Positions 42,038 through 45,062 of a stretch of DNA of 45,062 bases are shown here, piece after piece. Origin of the DNA: an uncultured Prevotellaceae bacterium (GTDB lineage: Bacteria > Bacteroidota > Bacteroidia > Bacteroidales > Muribaculaceae); assembly GCA_900318335.1 (NCBI GenBank), contig ONKF01000026.1, positions 1 through 45,062 of the forward strand. Reading direction: 5' to 3'. Below the pieces are notes generated by a model that saw nothing but the letters and a program-made list of their open reading frames with translations, searched no databases and had not been told where the DNA came from. The translations under genes were made by a program, and so were the position numbers. Within the stretch, counting starts at the first letter, position 1. Every line of letters starts with the position of its first letter.

Positions 42038-43521
42038 TGGCAAGGCGCATGATTTTTATCGTGGTGTGCTGGTGCATCGCCACGGCTGCCTTTGGGCAGC
42101 GTGTGACGCGGTCGTTCAATGACGTGTCGATGAGCGAAGCGCTCAAGTGGCTCAACGAGCGGGGTGGGGAATACAACATCAGTTTCCTGTATAATGAGTT
42201 GGAGGATTTCAGGGTGACGACTGCTGTCAAGAACAAGTCGGTGCCCGATGCCATCCAGCAGCTGATAGGCTTCTATCCCATCAAGATGACCGTGCAGGGC
42301 AAGGAAATTGCCGTCGAGTGCCCGCAGAAGGCTTCCACGCGCTACAAGGGCACCGTCCTCGACGAGACGGGGCAGCCGTTGCCCTATGCCAACGTCGCCC
42401 TGCTCTCGCCGCGCGACTCCACCCTCATCACCGGCGGCGTGACCAACGAGAGCGGCCTCTTTGTCATCCCCTGCGACCAACAGGGTGTGCTGGCCCGCAT
42501 CACCTACGTTGGCTATCGCCCCGTCTATCGCCACTGCAAGACTCCCCATCTGGGCACCATCAAAATGCAGCCCGACCAATACGCCCTCGACGGCGTCACC
42601 GTCAAGGGCGAACGCCCCCAGTACCAGATGACCACGGGTGGCATGACGGTCAATGTCGCGGGCACGGTGCTCAGCGACATGGGTACGGGTATTGACGTGC
42701 TGGGCCAGTTACCGCGAGTCGATGTCAAGGGCGACGGCCAAGTGAGCGTTTTTGGTAGCGGCACACCGCTCATCTATATTAATAACCGCCCGATTCAGAG
42801 CAATACCGAGTTGTCGCGCCTCAAGTCGGGCGACATCAAGTCCATTGACGTGATTACGAGCCCAGGTGCCCGATACAAGAAGAATGTGTCATCCGTCATC
42901 CGCATCTACACGGTCAAGCCTGAGGGCGACGGTTTTAGTATCAGCACCATCACCAACGTGCGCAACAACCACGAGTGGGGCGGATATCAGGATATTAACG
43001 TGAAATACCGCACTCACGGCCTGGAATTGTTTGCCGAGGGTTACTGGCGTAGCGCGTGGATGGGTGAGGACAATGACATCAATAATGACTTGTTCTTGGA
43101 GGATGGCACAGTGCATGTCGATCAGACGGGTGACACTAAGTACCGCAGCAAGTCGCATTATGAGCAAGTAGGTTTCAATTACGATATCAACGACAACCAT
43201 TCGCTGGGCGCGTCTTACACCTTGAGTGGAGTCAACATCAAGAACAGCAGCGTCATCGGTGAGCAACAAATATGGAACAACGGTGTGCTTGAGGGCCATG
43301 TCATGTATGATGCCCTTGTCAACCGCAAGAACAATCCGTTGCACGATGTCAATATGTATTATGTGGGCAAGGTGGGCCAGCTGTCGATTGACTTTAACGG
43401 CACGTGGTATTGTCGCAATGAACGCAATACTGATGAACGCACTGAATTAAGCGATGAACTTGATGACCGCCATGTGCTTGAGTCACCCCTTGTGGAAAGG
43501 TACCGCCAGCATCGGCACTGA
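42034..43521 (+). pseudogene. TonB-dependent receptor with STN domain, N-terminal piece (frameshifted)
   Basis: Residues 1-495 of a receptor. The signal peptide (about 1-21, CIATAAFGQ) precedes an STN/secretin-like domain (about 22-95, RVTRSFNDVSMSEALKWLNERGG). A carboxypeptidase-regulatory-like domain follows (about 103-170, YKGTVLDETGQPLPYANVALLSP...VGYRPVYRH), then a plug domain with IDVITSPGARYKKNVSSVIRI, and the start of the barrel. It runs out of frame after about LDDRHVLESP and stops at 43521. The barrel continues in the next frame (LSHPLWKGTASIGTELTFTR), so the break lies near 43450-43485. The STN domain fits signalling to the upstream anti-sigma factor. May be real decay, phase variation or an assembly error. 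Confidence 0.88.
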
Positions 43522-44458
43522 GTTGACCTTTACCCGCACCGACGGCACCTATTCCAACGACGATCAATCCCATTTGTCATCCGACACGCGCATCCGCGAG
43601 AACAACAGTGCGGGCTTTGCCGAGTATGACTTTACCGTGGGCAATTTTACCTTCGGTGCCGGACTGCGCTTTGAGCACATCAACTCCGACTACTATTCGT
43701 CAGGCATCCGTGAAGCGGAACCCAGCCGCACCTATAATGACTGGTTCCCCAATGCCTCCGTCGCCTGGCAGAAGGACAAGTGGAACTGGCAACTGAACTA
43801 TAGCCGCCGCATCAACCGCCCGAGCTATTTCCAGCTGCGCAATTTCATCCAGTACGATAACCGTTACACCTACGAGGGTGGCAATCCGCTGTTACGCCCG
43901 CAGCTGAACCACCGTTTGGAGTTGTCGGCGATCTACTCGTGGCTGAGTCTGCAAGTGCGCTACACCTACAGCCAGAGCACCATGTGCTGGGTGCCTGTGC
44001 TGGAGCCGGACAAGCGCTATATCTTGCTGTGTACCCGCAACTATGGTGATGCTCAGCGCTTGTTTGCCTCGCTGGTGGCTGCACCTCGCTTCGGTGTCTA
44101 TCGGCCCACGGTGACGCTGAGTTTCAACAAGGTCTTCTTTGATGCAGAGCAATACGGTTCACGATTGACCCATCACAGGCCGTTGTGGCGGTTTGAACTG
44201 AGGAACACCTTTGTGGCCATTCCTGGACAGCTGTGCTGGGCGTGCGTGTCGCAAGTGATGCCGATGACGAGTTTCAGAGCGTCAAGCATTATTGGACGGT
44301 TGGGGCGCGTATCAACAAATCCTTCTTCAACAAGGCGCTGCTGGTCAACCTCTATGCCGACGACATTTTCAAGACCAGTCAGGAACGATGGACCACCTAC
44401 GGCATCGGCACCAATATCACCAAGGATTGCTACAACTTTGACCGCACCATCGGCCTGA
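43454..44458 (+). pseudogene. TonB-dependent receptor, middle barrel piece (frameshifted)
   Basis: Meaningful protein runs from about 43481 (LSHPLWKGTASIG) to about 44225 (RNTFVAIPGQ). It has barrel strands such as GFAEYDFTVGNFTFGAGLRFEHINSDYY, LNYSRRINRPSYFQLRNF and EGGNPLLRPQLNHRLELSA, typical of OMP_b-brl_3 barrels. After 44225 the frame turns into low-complexity Ser/Thr/Arg-rich sequence and stops at 44458, while the real barrel continues one frame over. The apparent ATG at 43454 is not expected to be a true start. Confidence 0.82.
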
Positions 44459-44538
44459 CTGTGACCTACAAATTCAACGTCACCCGCAGCAAGTACAAAG
44501 GCACTGGCGCCGGCAACGACGAGAAATCCCGCCTGTAG
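44233..44538 (+). pseudogene. TonB-dependent receptor, C-terminal barrel piece (frameshifted)
   Basis: 101 residues giving the last barrel strands (LGVRVASDADDEFQSVKHYWTVGARINKSFFNKALLVNLYADDIFKTSQE) and the end strand (IGLTVTYKFNVTRSKYKG). The join with the preceding piece lies near 44225-44235. With all three pieces joined, the receptor would have the usual length of about 830 residues. Confidence 0.82.
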
Positions 44539-44586
44539 AAAAAGCAACGATGTAGTTGCTATATACGTTTTAGTTTGGTAAAAAAA

Positions 44587-44618
44587 GACGGTCGCGGGTG
44601 AATGCACCTGCGACCGTC
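44587..44618 (+). terminator. Terminator of the receptor operon
   Basis: A 14-bp stem, 44587-44600 / 44605-44618 (one G:T), with loop AATG and a T run at about 44628-44633. From here to 44795 the sequence is AT-rich with no feature seen. Confidence 0.82.
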
Positions 44619-44796
44619 AACATGAGGTTTTTTCTGGGTGAAAAAATGATTGTTAGTCTCTTATTTCAAGAAAGGAAAACAATAAGTACAACAAATACAA
44701 TTTAATAATGCATTATGTTGTTGAATCAAATTGTTATTATTGTATTTATTGTTGTTGTTTTAGTTTTTAGTCACTAGTCCCAAGTTAGCGGATGCC

Positions 44797-44828
44797 AACT
44801 TCTAACTCCTAACTTCTAACTTCTAACT
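44797..44828. repeat. Tandem 7-bp repeat (ACTTCTA)
   Basis: Units ACTTCTA, ACTCCTA, ACTTCTA, ACTTCTA and a partial fifth, ending at the stop codon of the gene on the minus strand. Similar heptamer runs occur at 14815. Confidence 0.8.
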
Positions 44829-45062
44829 CACTTAATGATTCCCATCTGCTTGCCGATCTTGATGAAGGCATTGATGCACTTGTCGAGGTGCTCACGCTCG
44901 TGACCGGCCGATACCTGCACGCGGATGCGGGCCTGGCCCTTGGGAACAACGGGATAGTAGAAACCGGTAACGTAGATGCCTTCCTTCTGCAGCTCGGCAG
45001 CGAAGTCCTGCGACAGCTTGGCGTCGTAGAGCATCACGGCGCAGATAGCGCTCTGGGTGGGC
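44828..45062 (-). CDS. kbl: Glycine C-acetyltransferase, C-terminal part
   Basis: The last 78 or so residues of a gene whose 5' part is outside the window. Sequence such as VMLYDAKLSQDFAAELQKEGIYVTGFYYPVVPKGQARIRVQVSA is characteristic of 2-amino-3-ketobutyrate CoA ligase (Kbl), a PLP enzyme of threonine degradation that makes glycine and acetyl-CoA from 2-amino-3-oxobutyrate. The PLP lysine is not in view. An internal ATG at 45037 is not the start: the family sequence continues upstream (SAICAVMLYD). Confidence 0.93.
   Translation of the reverse strand, partial: PTQSAICAVMLYDAKLSQDFAAELQKEGIYVTGFYYPVVPKGQARIRVQVSAGHEREHLDKCINAFIKIGKQMGIIK

Overview
The window looks like chromosomal DNA of a gut-type member of the order Bacteroidales (Prevotellaceae/Muribaculaceae-like; the family cannot be fixed from sequence reading alone). 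Evidence: many promoters match the Bacteroidetes pattern (TTTG/TTG, about 20 nt, TAnnTTTG) with little Shine-Dalgarno signal; BspA-type leucine-rich-repeat (LRR) surface proteins; dockerin-like C-termini; a sigma/anti-sigma/TonB-receptor trio; DUF2752 and CD225 proteins; and a GxxExxY protein.

Region 1 (1-17.9 kb) is an accessory surface-protein island that begins at the 3' part of a tRNA-Phe gene and its terminator. Four BspA-type LRR genes (365, 2915, 7436, 9229) sit in tandem on the + strand, each with a nearly identical leader and promoter. Three of them are followed by a copy of the tRNA 3' end and/or its terminator. Interspersed are two DUF285-type proteins (one broken by an internal deletion near 6440), one classical LRR protein (13167), and two minus-strand secreted proteins sharing a SusE/F-like beta-sandwich module. 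Eight reading frames end in or contain duplicated dockerin-like calcium-binding repeats, but no cohesin is present.

Region 2 (18.0-21.1 kb, minus) is a compact four-gene operon: a lipoprotein, a small protein with a His/Cys pattern like clan CD (caspase/gingipain-type) peptidases, a PP2C phosphatase, and an exported lipoprotein archaemetzincin. It is the best candidate here for an undescribed system. Region 3 (21.3-26.5 kb) has a TonB-dependent-receptor-like barrel protein divergent from a histidine kinase/response regulator pair, then an L,D-transpeptidase.

Region 4 (26.6-40.7 kb) is mostly core genome: enolase, two small secreted paralogues, DUF2752/CD225, an O-methyltransferase, aroQ, a MaoC-type dehydratase, a LolC/E-like permease, rbfA, an M16 peptidase, an ECF sigma factor with a membrane partner, and an MsbA-like ABC exporter. 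A GxxExxY gene bracketed by about 36-bp inverted repeats is wedged at the aroQ stop codon. Region 5 (40.9-44.6 kb) is an ECF sigma / DUF4974 anti-sigma / STN-containing TonB receptor operon whose receptor is broken by two frameshifts. The right edge cuts the 3' end of kbl (minus).
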